The position numbers were made by a program, and so were the translations under genes. Shown here piece after piece: positions 52,609-62,273 of a stretch of DNA of 64,000 nucleotides; position 1 is the first letter of the stretch; each line of letters opens with the position of its first letter. The notes under the pieces are model-generated. The model saw only the letters and a list, made by a program, of their open reading frames with translations. It made no database searches and had not been told where the DNA came from. Source of the stretch: Macrococcoides goetzii (GTDB lineage: Bacteria > Bacillota > Bacilli > Staphylococcales > Staphylococcaceae); assembly GCF_002742385.2 (NCBI RefSeq), contig NZ_MJBI02000003.1:62001-126000 (forward strand). Direction: 5' to 3'.

Positions 52609-53577
52609 TTAATTTTCGAAGACAAAATCTTCATCAGTTAAAGCTTCAACATTCAATGCAATAACATATCCATCACCTTTTACACTAAAGAAATCGTGAT
52701 TTTTCGTCGATGTATTTAAAGCATTTTCAATGATTGGATTGAAATCCTTTTCGTCAAAGTACGGTTCGAATCCTAAATTCGCTAAAGCTTTATTCCCATT
52801 GTATTGTACATAGTTTAAGACATCTTCCGTTAAACCTACACGATCATACAACATCTTTGTATAGCTTTCTTCATTCGCATATAACTTTTGAAGCATATCA
52901 TACATATCTTTATCCGCTCGCAGCTTCTCATCATCTGTTAATTCATTGCGAAGACTTTGTGCGTCAAGACCTGTAAACACACCGTGAATAGATTCATCAA
53001 GTAAAATTTTACGGATAATTTCTCCTGAAGTTGTCATTTTCCCTTGTCCAGCTAAGAATAATGGGTAGTAGAACCCACTATAGAATAAAAATGTCTCAAG
53101 AAATACTGATGCTACACGTGCCATGTACTGATCATATATAGAGGCATCTTTAGCCCATAATTTATGGTAACGACCAACGATTAAATCGGATTTATATTTA
53201 AGATGTGGTTCATTAACTACCCAGTTGTCTAATAATTCATTCGTCTCTGATGACGGTAGTAATGTCGTAAAAATATGTGAATAACTCTTCGCATGAATTT
53301 GTTCCATCATGCCCATAAATGAGTATACTGCCTTTTTACGTAAATCCTGTGTGTGTAATCCGATTAACGGCATACCATCATCTGCCTGATGCGTATCTAG
53401 CCCTGTTAAACCTGCAAGTGCATGATTAAACGTGTACTTCTCATCTTCAGTTAGTTCTTTCCAGCTTGCAATATCTTTTGATACTTTAAATTCAGATTCT
53501 ACCCACATTTGTGAGATATTTTGACGCCAGAACATATTCGTCATATCTTCTTGTGTATTCCAGTTAACAGCTTTCAT
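52609..53577 (-). CDS. nrdF: Class Ib ribonucleotide reductase beta subunit
   Basis: Carries the dimetal-tyrosyl radical for NrdE. 322 residues. Metal-ligand motifs in LTGLDTHQADDGM near 63, MGMMEQIHAKSYSHIFTTL near 88-105, and LDESIHGVFTGLDAQ near 195. C-terminal EALTDEDFVFEN binds NrdE. Last gene of nrdI-nrdE-nrdF; the spacer before it holds a small hairpin. Confidence 0.97.
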   Translation of the reverse strand: MKAVNWNTQEDMTNMFWRQNISQMWVESEFKVSKDIASWKELTEDEKYTFNHALAGLTGLDTHQADDGMPLIGLHTQDLRKKAVYSFMGMMEQIHAKSYSHIFTTLLPSSETNELLDNWVVNEPHLKYKSDLIVGRYHKLWAKDASIYDQYMARVASVFLETFLFYSGFYYPLFLAGQGKMTTSGEIIRKILLDESIHGVFTGLDAQSLRNELTDDEKLRADKDMYDMLQKLYANEESYTKMLYDRVGLTEDVLNYVQYNGNKALANLGFEPYFDEKDFNPIIENALNTSTKNHDFFSVKGDGYVIALNVEALTDEDFVFEN

Positions 53578-53616
53578 TTTGTCAGTCCTTTGTATAATTG
53601 ATTTTAAAAGCAGTAA

Positions 53617-53638
53617 TAAGAGACCTTGCGGCCTCTTT
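53617..53638 (-). terminator. Weak hairpin between nrdE and nrdF
   Basis: AGAGGCC-N4-GGTCTCT, 7 bp with one G-U pair, without a T run. May be a processing or attenuation element. Confidence 0.4.
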
Positions 53639-53685
53639 ATAATTTAATTATTCATTATAGTATTCGTTTATTATTAATACAAATA

Positions 53686-55791
53686 TTACACTGCACAGCT
53701 CGTACATTCTTCTACACTTAATAATTTATTACGTGTATAGTAAAGAGATTTTAACCCTTTATGATGGGCATAGACATAAAGTCTAGATAATTCTCTTGTA
53801 GAAATATCAGAGTTTACAAATAAAATTGTTGATATCCCTTGATCGACGTGTTCCTGAATTGTTGCGATTAAATCAATCAATTTCATTTGGTTCGTATTGA
53901 ATGCTGATTTATAGAACCACATAGACTCAGGAGATAAGAATGGCATTGGATAGAATGTCTCTGCATTACCATATGTTCTACGTTCAATCTGATCAACTAT
54001 CGGCATTACTGAACTTGTTGCATTTTGAACATATGAGATACTTTGCGTTGGTGCAATCGCTAAACGATATGCATGGAATAATCCATTTTTCATCACAGCT
54101 TCTTTTAATGTCGTCCAGTCTGCTTGTGTCGGTACATCCATACCTTCAAATAAAGCTTTCACTTTATCTGATTTCGGTGCATAATCAGTCGTTTCATATT
54201 TCACGAAGTACTCACCTGTTGCATAGTTTGATTTTTCAAAATCCGCATAACATTCGTTGCGTTCCATCGCAATCTGCATTGAACGTTCAATTGAATAATA
54301 GTTCATCATCATAAAAAATGTTGCAGCAAATTCCTTCGCTTCTTCACTTTCATAGCCGATCTTATTTTTTGCTAAGTAACCGTGTAAGTTCATCACACCT
54401 AGCCCTACAGAATGTAGTTCACGGTTTGCTTTTGCAACACCAGGAGCGTTCTTAATATCAGCAGCATCACTAACTGTCGTTAATGCGTCCATACCGATAT
54501 GTACTGAATCCTGGAATTTCTTAGATTCCATAACATTAACGATATTAAGTGAGCCCAAGTTACATGAAATATCACGTTTAATTTCATCTTCTATACCATA
54601 ATCATTAATCACTGAAGTTTCTTGTAACTGGAAGATTTCAGTACATAAGTTACTCATCTTAATTTGACCGATATTAGAATTTGCGTGAACTTTATTCGCG
54701 TTATCTTTAAACATTAAGTAAGGATACCCTGATTGTAATTGTGTTTGGGCGATTAAGTTTAACATCTCACGTGCGTCTTTTGATTTCTTCATCACATTCG
54801 GATTTTTAACAAGCTCTTCGTACATTACTTCGATATCTAAATCGTCTAATGTTTGCCCATATTCACGCTCTACAGTATGCGGTGCAAACATAAAGAATTC
54901 TTTTCCTTCTTTAGCGAGTTCAAAGAATTTCGATGGAACGATTAATCCAGTAGAAATTGTTGATAATCTTAAATCTTCATCCGCATTTACTTTCTTAGTG
55001 TCCAAAAATTCTAATACATCATAATGGAAGATATTTAAATATACAGCACCAGCACCCGGGCGTTGTCCTAATTGATCAGCATAGCTAAATCCACCTTCTA
55101 AAGCTTTCGCTACAGGTAACACACCTTTTGCTACACCTTTAATACCTTTAATTGCTTCACCACGTGCACGTAACTTTGATAAGTTAATTGCTACACCGCC
55201 ACCAATTTTAGATAATTGTTTCGCTGTTGAATCAATATAGTTAATTGAATTTAGACTGTCATCTACTTCAAGTAAGAAACAAGACACTAGCTCACCACGA
55301 CGCGCACGACCTGCATTTAAAAATGTCGGTGTAGCCGGCTGATAACGCTGTTCAATCATTGCAGAAACTAATGCTTTTGCTTTTTCTTTATCGCCTTTTG
55401 CTAAGTATAATGCAACGATAATAACGTGTTGTTTATAGTCCTCTAAATATTGTTTCTTATCGTTTGTCTTTAATGCATAATCTTTAAAGAATTTACTTGC
55501 AGACATGTAGCTTGCAAACTGGAAAGGAATGTTCTCAGCATATTTAATGATTTCCATTAAATCTAATTCCGAATATTCTTCAAACAAATTATAGTAAAAA
55601 TCCTGATCTACTAAAAAACGTAAACGCTCTAATGGCGTGTCAAAATGGATTGTAAAGTCATGAATTTCTTCTAAATAAACAGCTAATGCCTCCTGATCTT
55701 TCTCTAGATCAAAGAAACCATCTTCACGGCGCTTTGTAACCTGGTTATTTAATTCAATATGATTGTATTGTTTCTCTTCTACTGTTTTCAT
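53686..55791 (-). CDS. nrdE: Class Ib ribonucleotide reductase alpha subunit
   Basis: Catalytic subunit reducing ribonucleoside diphosphates. 701 residues. [16 protein letters not shown] near 165 carries one active-site Cys, NLCTEI near 375 the substrate region, CNLGSLN near 405, [15 protein letters not shown] near 455, and the C-terminal redox pair ECTSC. It lacks an ATP-cone, as in class Ib. Start overlaps the nrdI end by 38 bp. No nrdH is adjacent. Confidence 0.98.
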   Translation of the reverse strand: MKTVEEKQYNHIELNNQVTKRREDGFFDLEKDQEALAVYLEEIHDFTIHFDTPLERLRFLVDQDFYYNLFEEYSELDLMEIIKYAENIPFQFASYMSASKFFKDYALKTNDKKQYLEDYKQHVIIVALYLAKGDKEKAKALVSAMIEQRYQPATPTFLNAGRARRGELVSCFLLEVDDSLNSINYIDSTAKQLSKIGGGVAINLSKLRARGEAIKGIKGVAKGVLPVAKALEGGFSYADQLGQRPGAGAVYLNIFHYDVLEFLDTKKVNADEDLRLSTISTGLIVPSKFFELAKEGKEFFMFAPHTVEREYGQTLDDLDIEVMYEELVKNPNVMKKSKDAREMLNLIAQTQLQSGYPYLMFKDNANKVHANSNIGQIKMSNLCTEIFQLQETSVINDYGIEDEIKRDISCNLGSLNIVNVMESKKFQDSVHIGMDALTTVSDAADIKNAPGVAKANRELHSVGLGVMNLHGYLAKNKIGYESEEAKEFAATFFMMMNYYSIERSMQIAMERNECYADFEKSNYATGEYFVKYETTDYAPKSDKVKALFEGMDVPTQADWTTLKEAVMKNGLFHAYRLAIAPTQSISYVQNATSSVMPIVDQIERRTYGNAETFYPMPFLSPESMWFYKSAFNTNQMKLIDLIATIQEHVDQGISTILFVNSDISTRELSRLYVYAHHKGLKSLYYTRNKLLSVEECTSCAV

Positions 55792-56158
55792 AACATTCTT
55801 CCACCTTTTTATTAAATAATTCTACGTCTCGATTATTTCCATGAAGTTCAAACTTCATAAGAAGCGGAACGTGGTATGTTTCACTAATCGTATCACCAGC
55901 TTTGGCGAAGTTTTGTCCCCAATTACGGTTTCCACTTCCTACTACTGCCGTTAAATGATGATGATATCTTTCTAAAAATTGCGATACTGCATCTGGAACT
56001 TGTCCAAAACCAATAGTACCAGTGACTATGATAAATGGTTCTGACACACCTTCTTCCATCGCAGTTTCAAGAGGTATCACACGAGGTTGTCCTGACTTTT
56101 GAATAAAACGACGCACATTCCCTGTTAATGAATAATATACAATTAACATTGGCCTCAC
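55754..56158 (-). CDS. nrdI: NrdI flavodoxin-like protein
   Basis: Supplies oxidant for assembling the dimanganese-tyrosyl cofactor of NrdF. 134 residues, flavodoxin fold. [10 protein letters not shown] near 9 binds FMN phosphate, [16 protein letters not shown] near 43, and [17 protein letters not shown] near 76. First gene of the operon, under NrdR-type boxes. Confidence 0.96.
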   Translation of the reverse strand: MRPMLIVYYSLTGNVRRFIQKSGQPRVIPLETAMEEGVSEPFIIVTGTIGFGQVPDAVSQFLERYHHHLTAVVGSGNRNWGQNFAKAGDTISETYHVPLLMKFELHGNNRDVELFNKKVEECYENSRRETIQSY

Positions 56159-56248
56159 TCCTAACTGTAAGGAATGTTACTAAAAAATACATGAAACATT
56201 TCAAACCGATATGTATGTATTATGAAACGTAATTTTCTATTTTTAGTT

Positions 56249-56327
56249 TAATATTATCTTGTGTCGTTTTTCTTTTTTAACACAAGATATAGTGGTGCGT
56301 TCGAAACACACACACAAGATATACGAT
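56249..56327 (-). promoter_or_regulatory. Three NrdR-like boxes
   Basis: 16-bp boxes start at 56249, 56280 and 56312, i.e. 31 and 32 bp apart (about three helical turns). The middle one, ACACAAGATATAGTGG, matches the NrdR consensus ACACWATATVTWGTGT at 14 of 16 positions; the outer two match at about 12. They lie just downstream of the nrd -10. Confidence 0.82.
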
Positions 56328-56329
56328 TA

Positions 56330-56357
56330 ATTATAGCACTTAAAAATTGCTTTTCAA
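56330..56357 (-). promoter_or_regulatory. nrdIEF promoter
   Basis: Minus strand: -35 TTGAAA (56352-56357), 16-bp spacer, -10 TATAAT (56330-56335). The nearest NrdR box covers the start of transcription, fitting repression. Confidence 0.75.
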
Positions 56358-56557
56358 TCTTAACAACTCCAAAAAAAATTAATTTTAATGTTGACTTTTT
56401 ATCAAATTTTTTAATCCATTGATACGTCTATATTTAAATGACTTGAACATTTGTAAGGTTAATAATGAAATTTAATTCTTTAATATCTTATTGAAATTTC
56501 ACTAAAAAAATGATAATCAATAATAACTTCTATTTCATCATGGGGTATATATGTTTT

Positions 56558-56586
56558 TTTACATATAACGCGATATCTATTATAAT
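56558..56586 (+). promoter_or_regulatory. queF promoter
   Basis: -35 TTTACA, 17-bp spacer, -10 TATAAT, 29 bp before the queF ATG. The short leader leaves no room for a preQ1 riboswitch, and none was recognised. The DNA between 56360 and 56557 is A/T-rich with no gene seen. Confidence 0.7.
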
Positions 56587-56615
56587 AGAACAATCAAAAA
56601 TATCGGAGGCAGAAA

Positions 56616-57113
56616 ATGACTGGCAGACAAAAAGAAGAACTTCAAGATATCACATTACTCGGTAACCAAAACAATAAATATCTTTATGAATACGATCCAT
56701 CAATTTTAGAATCGTTCGATAACAAACACCAGGGCAGAGATTATTTCGTTAAATTCAATTGTCCTGAGTTTACAAGCCTTTGCCCTATTACAGGTCAACC
56801 TGATTTTGCAGCTATCTATATCAGTTACATTCCTAATATTAAGATGGTTGAATCTAAATCTCTTAAACTTTATTTATTCAGCTTTAGAAATCATGGGGAC
56901 TTTCATGAAGACTGTATGAATATTATCATGAATGATTTAATCGAACTTATGGATCCACACTACATCGAAGTTTGGGGAAAATTCACGCCACGTGGCGGCA
57001 TTTCAATTGATCCTTATACAAATTATGGACGTCCAGGGACGAAATATGAAGAAATCGCGAATTATAGATTAATGAACCATGATCTATATCCTGAAACAAT
57101 TACGAATAGATAA
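56616..57113 (+). CDS. queF: NADPH-dependent 7-cyano-7-deazaguanine reductase
   Basis: Reduces preQ0 to preQ1 in queuosine synthesis. 165 residues, the short (YkvM-type) form. The catalytic Cys lies in [14 protein letters not shown] near 56 and the QueF motif [22 protein letters not shown] spans about 80-101 (substrate Glu and His). Own promoter and terminator; divergent from the nrd operon. Confidence 0.96.
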   Translation: MTGRQKEELQDITLLGNQNNKYLYEYDPSILESFDNKHQGRDYFVKFNCPEFTSLCPITGQPDFAAIYISYIPNIKMVESKSLKLYLFSFRNHGDFHEDCMNIIMNDLIELMDPHYIEVWGKFTPRGGISIDPYTNYGRPGTKYEEIANYRLMNHDLYPETITNR

Positions 57114-57130
57114 ATATCCTTTATAATATG

Positions 57131-57176
57131 AACTGAGGTTACTTCTAATATGGAAGTAACCTTAGTTTATTTTTTG
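57131..57176 (+). terminator. queF terminator
   Basis: 15-bp stem with one wobble (AACTGAGGTTACTTC, 7-nt loop) followed by TATTTTTT. Confidence 0.9.
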
Positions 57177-57279
57177 TTATTAATACAAAAATCCTTGTTA
57201 TCTATTTGCTATTTTGACTAATGATTAATCGTTTTAATAACTTATTATCTATCTAGAAGATTTATATTCAAAAAGTGAA

Positions 57280-57308
57280 TTGTCTTAAAATTAAAATAAG
57301 TGTATTAT
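57280..57308 (+). promoter_or_regulatory. Promoter of peptide transporter 1
   Basis: -35 TTGTCT (57280-57285), 17-bp spacer, -10 TATTAT (57303-57308). Confidence 0.55.
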
Positions 57309-57313
57309 ATATA

Positions 57314-57344
57314 AATAGTTTATTTATTATATGTATAAACTATT
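57314..57344. repeat. Operator-like dyad before peptide transporter 1
   Basis: Perfect 10-bp arms AATAGTTTAT and ATAAACTATT with an 11-nt centre, placed at the predicted transcription start. The binding protein is unknown. Confidence 0.55.
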
Positions 57345-57389
57345 CGTCTTTTATTTTTACAATTTTATTTGAAACAAGGGGGAAATGGT

Positions 57390-58901
57390 ATGGCGCAACA
57401 CACGCGCGATGAAGTGGTCAACAGTATGCCGAGAACTGGTTTCTTCGGTCATCCAAAAGGTTTATTCACTTTAATGCTAACTGAGTTCTGGGAAAGATTC
57501 AGTTATTATGGAATGAAAGCTATTCTTTTATTTTATCTTTATTATTCTGTTAATAAAGGTGGATTTGGATTAGATGAAGGATTTGCAATGCAAATCGTAT
57601 CTATCTACGGTGCTTTAATTTATATGAGTGGGGTCATCGGTGGTTGGTTAGCCGATAGATTTATCGGAACACGTAAAGCGATTCTATATGGAGCAATACT
57701 TATCATGATTGGTCATATACTATTCTCTTTACCTAATAACTTCACTTTATTACTTATCGCATTGTTATTCATCATTTTAGGTACAGGATTATTAAAACCA
57801 AATATTTCAACGAACGTTGGAGAATTATACGAAAAAAATGATCCAAAAGTAGATGCAGCATTTACTTTATTCGTTATGTCAATTAACATGGGTGCATTAA
57901 TTTCGCCATTACTTGTTGGCTGGTTACAAGATAATGTAGGCTTCCATTATGGATTTGCAGTTGCAGCGATTGGTATGTTCTTCGGATTAATCGTCTTTAT
58001 GTTACGTTCTAAACAAACTTTAGGACTTTCAGGATTAGATGTTCCTAATCCAGTAACCGAAGCTGATAAAAAGAAAACCATTACAATCACTGGTATCGTT
58101 ATCGCTGCATTCCTGCTTTATTTCTTAGTAACAGGACTTATGGGTAAATTATCACTTGAAAGTTTTATGAATTTTGTAACAGTACTTGGGATGGCTTTAC
58201 CATTCTATTACTTTATTACAATGATTGTTTCTAAAAAAACAACAAAAGATGAAAAAGCACGTGTATTTGCTTATGTGCCACTTTTCTTAGCATCTGTTAC
58301 ATTCTGGTCGATTCAGGAACAAGGTTCAACAGTACTCGCGCATTTTGCTGATAAAAATACGCAACTTAATATAGGTATTTTAACTAATAATGCAATAGAT
58401 TTCAAAATCCCAGCTGCATGGTTCCAGTCACTGAATCCATTATTCATCGTAACTTTAGCACCTATATTTGCCTGGTTATGGGTGAAGCTCGGGCGCTTTA
58501 ATCCACCGACAGTCATTAAATTTAGTATCGCATTATTTTTAGCTGCAATGAGCTATTTAGTAATGGTTTATCCGTTAACTCATAATGGCGATCAATTAAT
58601 GAATCCAGGTTGGTTGATCCTTAGCTATCTTCTAGTAACTATGGCTGAACTTTGCTTATCACCTACTGGTTTATCTGTAACAACGAAACTAGCCCCTCAA
58701 GCATATACATCACAAATGATGAGTGTCTGGTTCCTGGCAAATACAGTTGCTCAACTCGTAAACAGTAAACTTGTACTTTATTACGAAGCTGTAGAAAATC
58801 ATCAGTACTTTAACAACATCGGCCTGGTAACACTCGGTATAGCCGTTGTACTACTACTCGTGAGTCCATTTATGAAAAAATTCATGCGTGGTATCCATTA
58901 A
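57390..58901 (+). CDS. POT-family di/tripeptide transporter (copy 1)
   Basis: Proton-coupled oligopeptide transporter, DtpT-like. 503 residues, about fourteen transmembrane helices. N-terminal GFFGHPKGL then the POT motif EFWERFSYYGMKAILLFYL near 32, GGWLADRFIGTRKAILYG near 85, and WSIQEQGSTVLAHFA near 309. ATG 57390 has GGGGGAAAT; an in-frame ATG seven codons upstream overlaps it. Tandem paralogue follows. Confidence 0.94.
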   Translation: MAQHTRDEVVNSMPRTGFFGHPKGLFTLMLTEFWERFSYYGMKAILLFYLYYSVNKGGFGLDEGFAMQIVSIYGALIYMSGVIGGWLADRFIGTRKAILYGAILIMIGHILFSLPNNFTLLLIALLFIILGTGLLKPNISTNVGELYEKNDPKVDAAFTLFVMSINMGALISPLLVGWLQDNVGFHYGFAVAAIGMFFGLIVFMLRSKQTLGLSGLDVPNPVTEADKKKTITITGIVIAAFLLYFLVTGLMGKLSLESFMNFVTVLGMALPFYYFITMIVSKKTTKDEKARVFAYVPLFLASVTFWSIQEQGSTVLAHFADKNTQLNIGILTNNAIDFKIPAAWFQSLNPLFIVTLAPIFAWLWVKLGRFNPPTVIKFSIALFLAAMSYLVMVYPLTHNGDQLMNPGWLILSYLLVTMAELCLSPTGLSVTTKLAPQAYTSQMMSVWFLANTVAQLVNSKLVLYYEAVENHQYFNNIGLVTLGIAVVLLLVSPFMKKFMRGIH

Positions 58902-58919
58902 TCAATACAAAATATTATT

Positions 58920-58949
58920 GAAGTATACTAATTGGTATACTTCTTTTTT
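58920..58949 (+). terminator. Terminator after peptide transporter 1
   Basis: Perfect 9-bp stem GAAGTATAC/GTATACTTC with a 6-nt loop followed by TTTTTT. Confidence 0.88.
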
Positions 58950-59107
58950 ATTAGAATATTATTATTTTTAAAATTATTCAGTTATTTAAAAGATAATTAA
59001 AAAATAATAAAAAGAAATTCAATCGTTATTTACCCAATTAAATTCTATGTTTGTTACAAAAATTCGAACAAATCTTATTTAGAAAATTTCGACTATTAGA
59101 TGAATGA

Positions 59108-59135
59108 TTGAAAGTAGTAATATTAATGGTAAAAT
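59108..59135 (+). promoter_or_regulatory. Promoter of peptide transporter 2
   Basis: -35 TTGAAA, 16-bp spacer, -10 TAAAAT. Confidence 0.5.
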
Positions 59136-59154
59136 AATATTCTAAAATAATATA

Positions 59155-59169
59155 AATTTTCGAAATATT
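59155..59169 (+). promoter_or_regulatory. CodY-like box before peptide transporter 2
   Basis: AATTTTCGAAATATT agrees with the CodY consensus AATTTTCWGAAAATT at 12 of 15 positions and lies just downstream of the predicted start. CodY commonly represses peptide uptake genes; the match is modest in A/T-rich DNA. Confidence 0.4.
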
Positions 59170-59192
59170 TATAAATCGAAAGGGATGAAAAA

Positions 59193-60698
59193 ATGAAGTA
59201 TACAAGAGAACAGATGGTTGAAAGTGTGCCTCAAACCGGTTTCTTCGGCCATCCGAAGGGGTTAGGAATTCTTTTCTTCGTAGAATTCTGGGAACGATTT
59301 AGTTATTATGGGATGAGAGCGATATTAGTTTACTACATGTATGATACTGTCGCTAACGGCGGTTTAGGAATGAGTGAAACTACCGCTGCGAGTATTGGAT
59401 CAATGTATGGTGCTTTAATCTTTATGACTGGTATATTAGGTGGATGGCTTGCTGACCGAATATTAGGTTCAAGACGTGCTTTACTATACGGTGCGACACT
59501 TATTATGCTGGGTCATATTGCTATGAGTTTACCATTTGGGATTCCTGCATTTTTAGCTTCAATGTTTTTAATTATTGTAGGATCAGGATTAATGAAACCT
59601 AATATTTCAAATGTACTAGGTGGTTTGTATCATAAAAATGATAACCGCATGGATGCTGGTTTCGTAATTTTCTATATGTCTGTGAATATGGGGGCATTCT
59701 TATCTCCATTAATTGTTGGTGAATTACAAAAGCAATATAACTATCATATCGGATTTTTAGCTGCTGCAATCGGTATGGCATTAGCTTTGATCGCCTATGT
59801 TGTATTTAACCGTAAATCTTTAGGTTTAGTTGGTGTTGAACCGACACATATTCTTGAAGGTGAAGAAAAATCAAAATATAAAAAAGTATTTTCAATTGCA
59901 TTTTTAGTGATAGTTTTACTCGTTGCTATCGGTATTTATAGTGGGTTCCTTACTTTCAATACTTTCTCAATTATAGTAACGATTCTTGGTGTGGTACTCC
60001 CAATCATTTACTGGACAACAATGTATCGTAGTAAAGATGTAGATGACATCGAGCGCTCTCGACTAGTTGCATATGTACCATTATTCTTAGCGAGCGTAAT
60101 GTTCTGGTCTATTCAGGAGCAAGGTGCTAATACGTTAGCAATATTTGCTGCGAAATTTACTCAACTCGACCTTAATAAAGTTTCAGGAATTGATTACTTA
60201 GTACCTGCAGCATGGTTCCAGTCACTGAATCCATTATTTGTAGTCGCTTTAGCACCAGTCATTTCTGCTTTATGGTCTAAATTAGGTAAATATAATCCTT
60301 CTACACCGATTAAATTTGCGATTGGGATATTAATGGCAGGTATCAGCTTCTTAATCATGGTTATCCCTGCACAAAGTGCAAGTGCAACGAATTTAATCAA
60401 TCCAATGTGGTTAGTTGCTTCATTCTTTATATGTGTAATTGGTGAACTTTGTTTATCACCAACAGGTTCTTCAACTTCGGTTAAATTAGCACCTATTGCG
60501 TTTAACTCTCAAATGTTAAGCTTGTGGTTCTTATCAAACGCGACAGCACAAGGTATTAACGCTCAATTAGTTAAATTAATCGAGCCACTTGGATATGCGA
60601 ACTACTTCTTATTTATCGGAAGTTTAGCCGTAGCATTGTTTGTTATTATTTTCTTATTAAGTAGATTTATCTCTAGAAAGATGCAAGGTATACACTAG
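59193..60698 (+). CDS. POT-family di/tripeptide transporter (copy 2)
   Basis: 501 residues, similar along its whole length to copy 1. Motifs EFWERFSYYGMRAILVYYM near 31, GGWLADRILGSRRALLYG near 81, WSIQEQGANTLAIFA near 306, and the C-terminal GELCLSPTGSS. Start follows GAAAGGGATG. Its promoter and leader differ from those of copy 1, which suggests separate regulation. Confidence 0.94.
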   Translation: MKYTREQMVESVPQTGFFGHPKGLGILFFVEFWERFSYYGMRAILVYYMYDTVANGGLGMSETTAASIGSMYGALIFMTGILGGWLADRILGSRRALLYGATLIMLGHIAMSLPFGIPAFLASMFLIIVGSGLMKPNISNVLGGLYHKNDNRMDAGFVIFYMSVNMGAFLSPLIVGELQKQYNYHIGFLAAAIGMALALIAYVVFNRKSLGLVGVEPTHILEGEEKSKYKKVFSIAFLVIVLLVAIGIYSGFLTFNTFSIIVTILGVVLPIIYWTTMYRSKDVDDIERSRLVAYVPLFLASVMFWSIQEQGANTLAIFAAKFTQLDLNKVSGIDYLVPAAWFQSLNPLFVVALAPVISALWSKLGKYNPSTPIKFAIGILMAGISFLIMVIPAQSASATNLINPMWLVASFFICVIGELCLSPTGSSTSVKLAPIAFNSQMLSLWFLSNATAQGINAQLVKLIEPLGYANYFLFIGSLAVALFVIIFLLSRFISRKMQGIH

Positions 60699-60711
60699 TT
60701 AAATCATTATA

Positions 60712-60744
60712 AAAAGCAGAAATGATCAATCATTTCTGCTTTTT
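60712..60744. terminator. Bidirectional terminator, transporter 2 / DUF5996 gene
   Basis: Perfect 14-bp stem AAAAGCAGAAATGA with a 4-nt loop, T-rich on both exits, between convergent genes. Confidence 0.92.
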
Positions 60745-60753
60745 ATTTACCAT

Positions 60754-61665
60754 CTATTTTCTTAAATCTTTTATTGCTTTATTCTCTTCCATGTCTAATG
60801 GTTTATGATAATGTTCACAGTTCTCCCACTCCAGGTAATCTTTAAATGAATCATAAGAAGCAGTGAAGAACTGTTTTAGTGTTTGAGCATGCTCTGTTGA
60901 TAAATCGTTTATCGGCAAAATAAATTCTGCCATATCCTCATCGTAGTAACTTCCTTCTGGGAAGTGATGTGTACATTCAAAATTTCTATTTGAAAAAGGA
61001 TAAGGCAATACAAAGAATGTCGGCCCAGCGAACTTATCGTCTCCGAACCAGAATCCAAACTCAATCATCGATTCATCAAAGGCAGCACGTTCTATTACTT
61101 TTTTCGGATCAGGGAAAGGGATATGTTCATTATATAGTAATATACATGTGACATCGAACGTCCCCCAGAATAAACCTGGTTTCACTTTTCTAGCACGCAA
61201 AGGATTAATAAATGCTGATTCTGCACGGAATGCAATCTGCATAAGACGTAAAGCTTCCTTTGAACGTTCTTCGTTATAATGGTGATGCACTTCATCTTCT
61301 TCAAATGGTATTGTCGTCGACATTTCCTGAGGTTTTGTATTAATTTCCGGATGTACATTAAATTCATTTAGGAATTGCTTTATCTGTAAATAATAATCTT
61401 TAATAGATGTGCCATCCTGCAAAGGTATTTCATGTACTTCTTCTTCTACGACTACTACAATTTTGTGTTGTAGCAAATTAACGTCAATCTGGTAATGCTT
61501 ATCTTCAAAATGCAAAAGTCCTGTTGAAAATCCTTGAGCAGTGATGTCTAAGACAACATGCGCCCATTGAGGCTCCTGGAAAGCTGTTGCTAACTTATGT
61601 TTGCCTAAAATTTGTGATATCAGTTGCAATGTTTCTTTCTCTTCTATCCAATCCTTCAATAACAT
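60754..61665 (-). CDS. DUF5996-family protein
   Basis: 303 residues, cytoplasmic, no membrane segment. The pattern LQLISQILGKHKLATAF, QWAHVVLDITAQGFSTGLL, VHHHYNEERSKEALRLM and KPGLFWGTFDVTCILL matches what I recall of DUF5996, whose function is unknown. ATG 61665 has AGGAG eight bases upstream; the GTG three codons earlier abuts that site. Alone between terminator and khtT-like gene. Confidence 0.78.
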   Translation of the reverse strand: MLLKDWIEEKETLQLISQILGKHKLATAFQEPQWAHVVLDITAQGFSTGLLHFEDKHYQIDVNLLQHKIVVVVEEEVHEIPLQDGTSIKDYYLQIKQFLNEFNVHPEINTKPQEMSTTIPFEEDEVHHHYNEERSKEALRLMQIAFRAESAFINPLRARKVKPGLFWGTFDVTCILLYNEHIPFPDPKKVIERAAFDESMIEFGFWFGDDKFAGPTFFVLPYPFSNRNFECTHHFPEGSYYDEDMAEFILPINDLSTEHAQTLKQFFTASYDSFKDYLEWENCEHYHKPLDMEENKAIKDLRK

Positions 61666-61779
61666 AAAAAACACTCCTTTTATAATATTAACTTCACATG
61701 AAAACAGTTATAAATATTGTATTCCATGTTACATCTAGTATAATAAATATATCACAAATTAGAAAATTGGAGGAACAAT

Positions 61780-62268
61780 ATGAAAGAACAAAATATTCCA
61801 GGTGTCGGAAAACGTTATTCAATGATAAGTAGTGATGGTTCTCGTGCTGATATCATCATGCGCTATAATGGTAAACGTGACATTTATATAACGGATGCCG
61901 ATGAAGCGCATGAAGCAAGTATCTCATTATCTTCTGATGAAGCTAAAAATTTTGCATTAACCTTAATGGATGTAGACAATAATACAATTGATGAAGATGA
62001 ATTTAATCGTTTTAATGTCATTCGAAAGAAGATGCTTGTTGACTGGTTAAAAGTAAGCAGTGCTTCCAGTTTAAAAGAAACACCAGTCGGTCTAGCAGAG
62101 CAATATGTACCAGATGGTGTTCAAATTGTCGGGATTAATCGTGGAGATGAGATTATCGCTAAGCCAGCTCAAGATTTTTTAATACAAGAAAATGATATAT
62201 TGCTAGTAATCGGACATTATGAATCAATCAATGCTTTCGATGCTGCATGTAAATTTAACAAAGGATAG
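61780..62268 (+). CDS. KhtT-like regulatory subunit of a K+/H+ antiporter
   Basis: 162 residues. N-terminal domain (GVGKRYSMISSDGSRADIIMR) followed by an RCK_C/TrkA-C domain (ETPVGLAEQYVPDGVQIVGINRGDE and DFLIQENDILLVIGHYES near 95-152). In B. subtilis KhtT gates the KhtU antiporter in response to nucleotides. It is 5 bp before the antiporter gene. Confidence 0.88.
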   Translation: MKEQNIPGVGKRYSMISSDGSRADIIMRYNGKRDIYITDADEAHEASISLSSDEAKNFALTLMDVDNNTIDEDEFNRFNVIRKKMLVDWLKVSSASSLKETPVGLAEQYVPDGVQIVGINRGDEIIAKPAQDFLIQENDILLVIGHYESINAFDAACKFNKG

Positions 62269-62273
62269 ACATT

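Noticed and set aside
56500-56545. Possible Fur box (TGATAATCAATAATA) upstream of queF
   Set aside because: Only a partial match to the 7-1-7 Fur motif in very A/T-rich DNA and no iron-related gene nearby.
56587-56615. preQ1 riboswitch before queF
   Set aside because: The predicted leader is only about 25 bases and lacks the conserved stem and A-rich tail.
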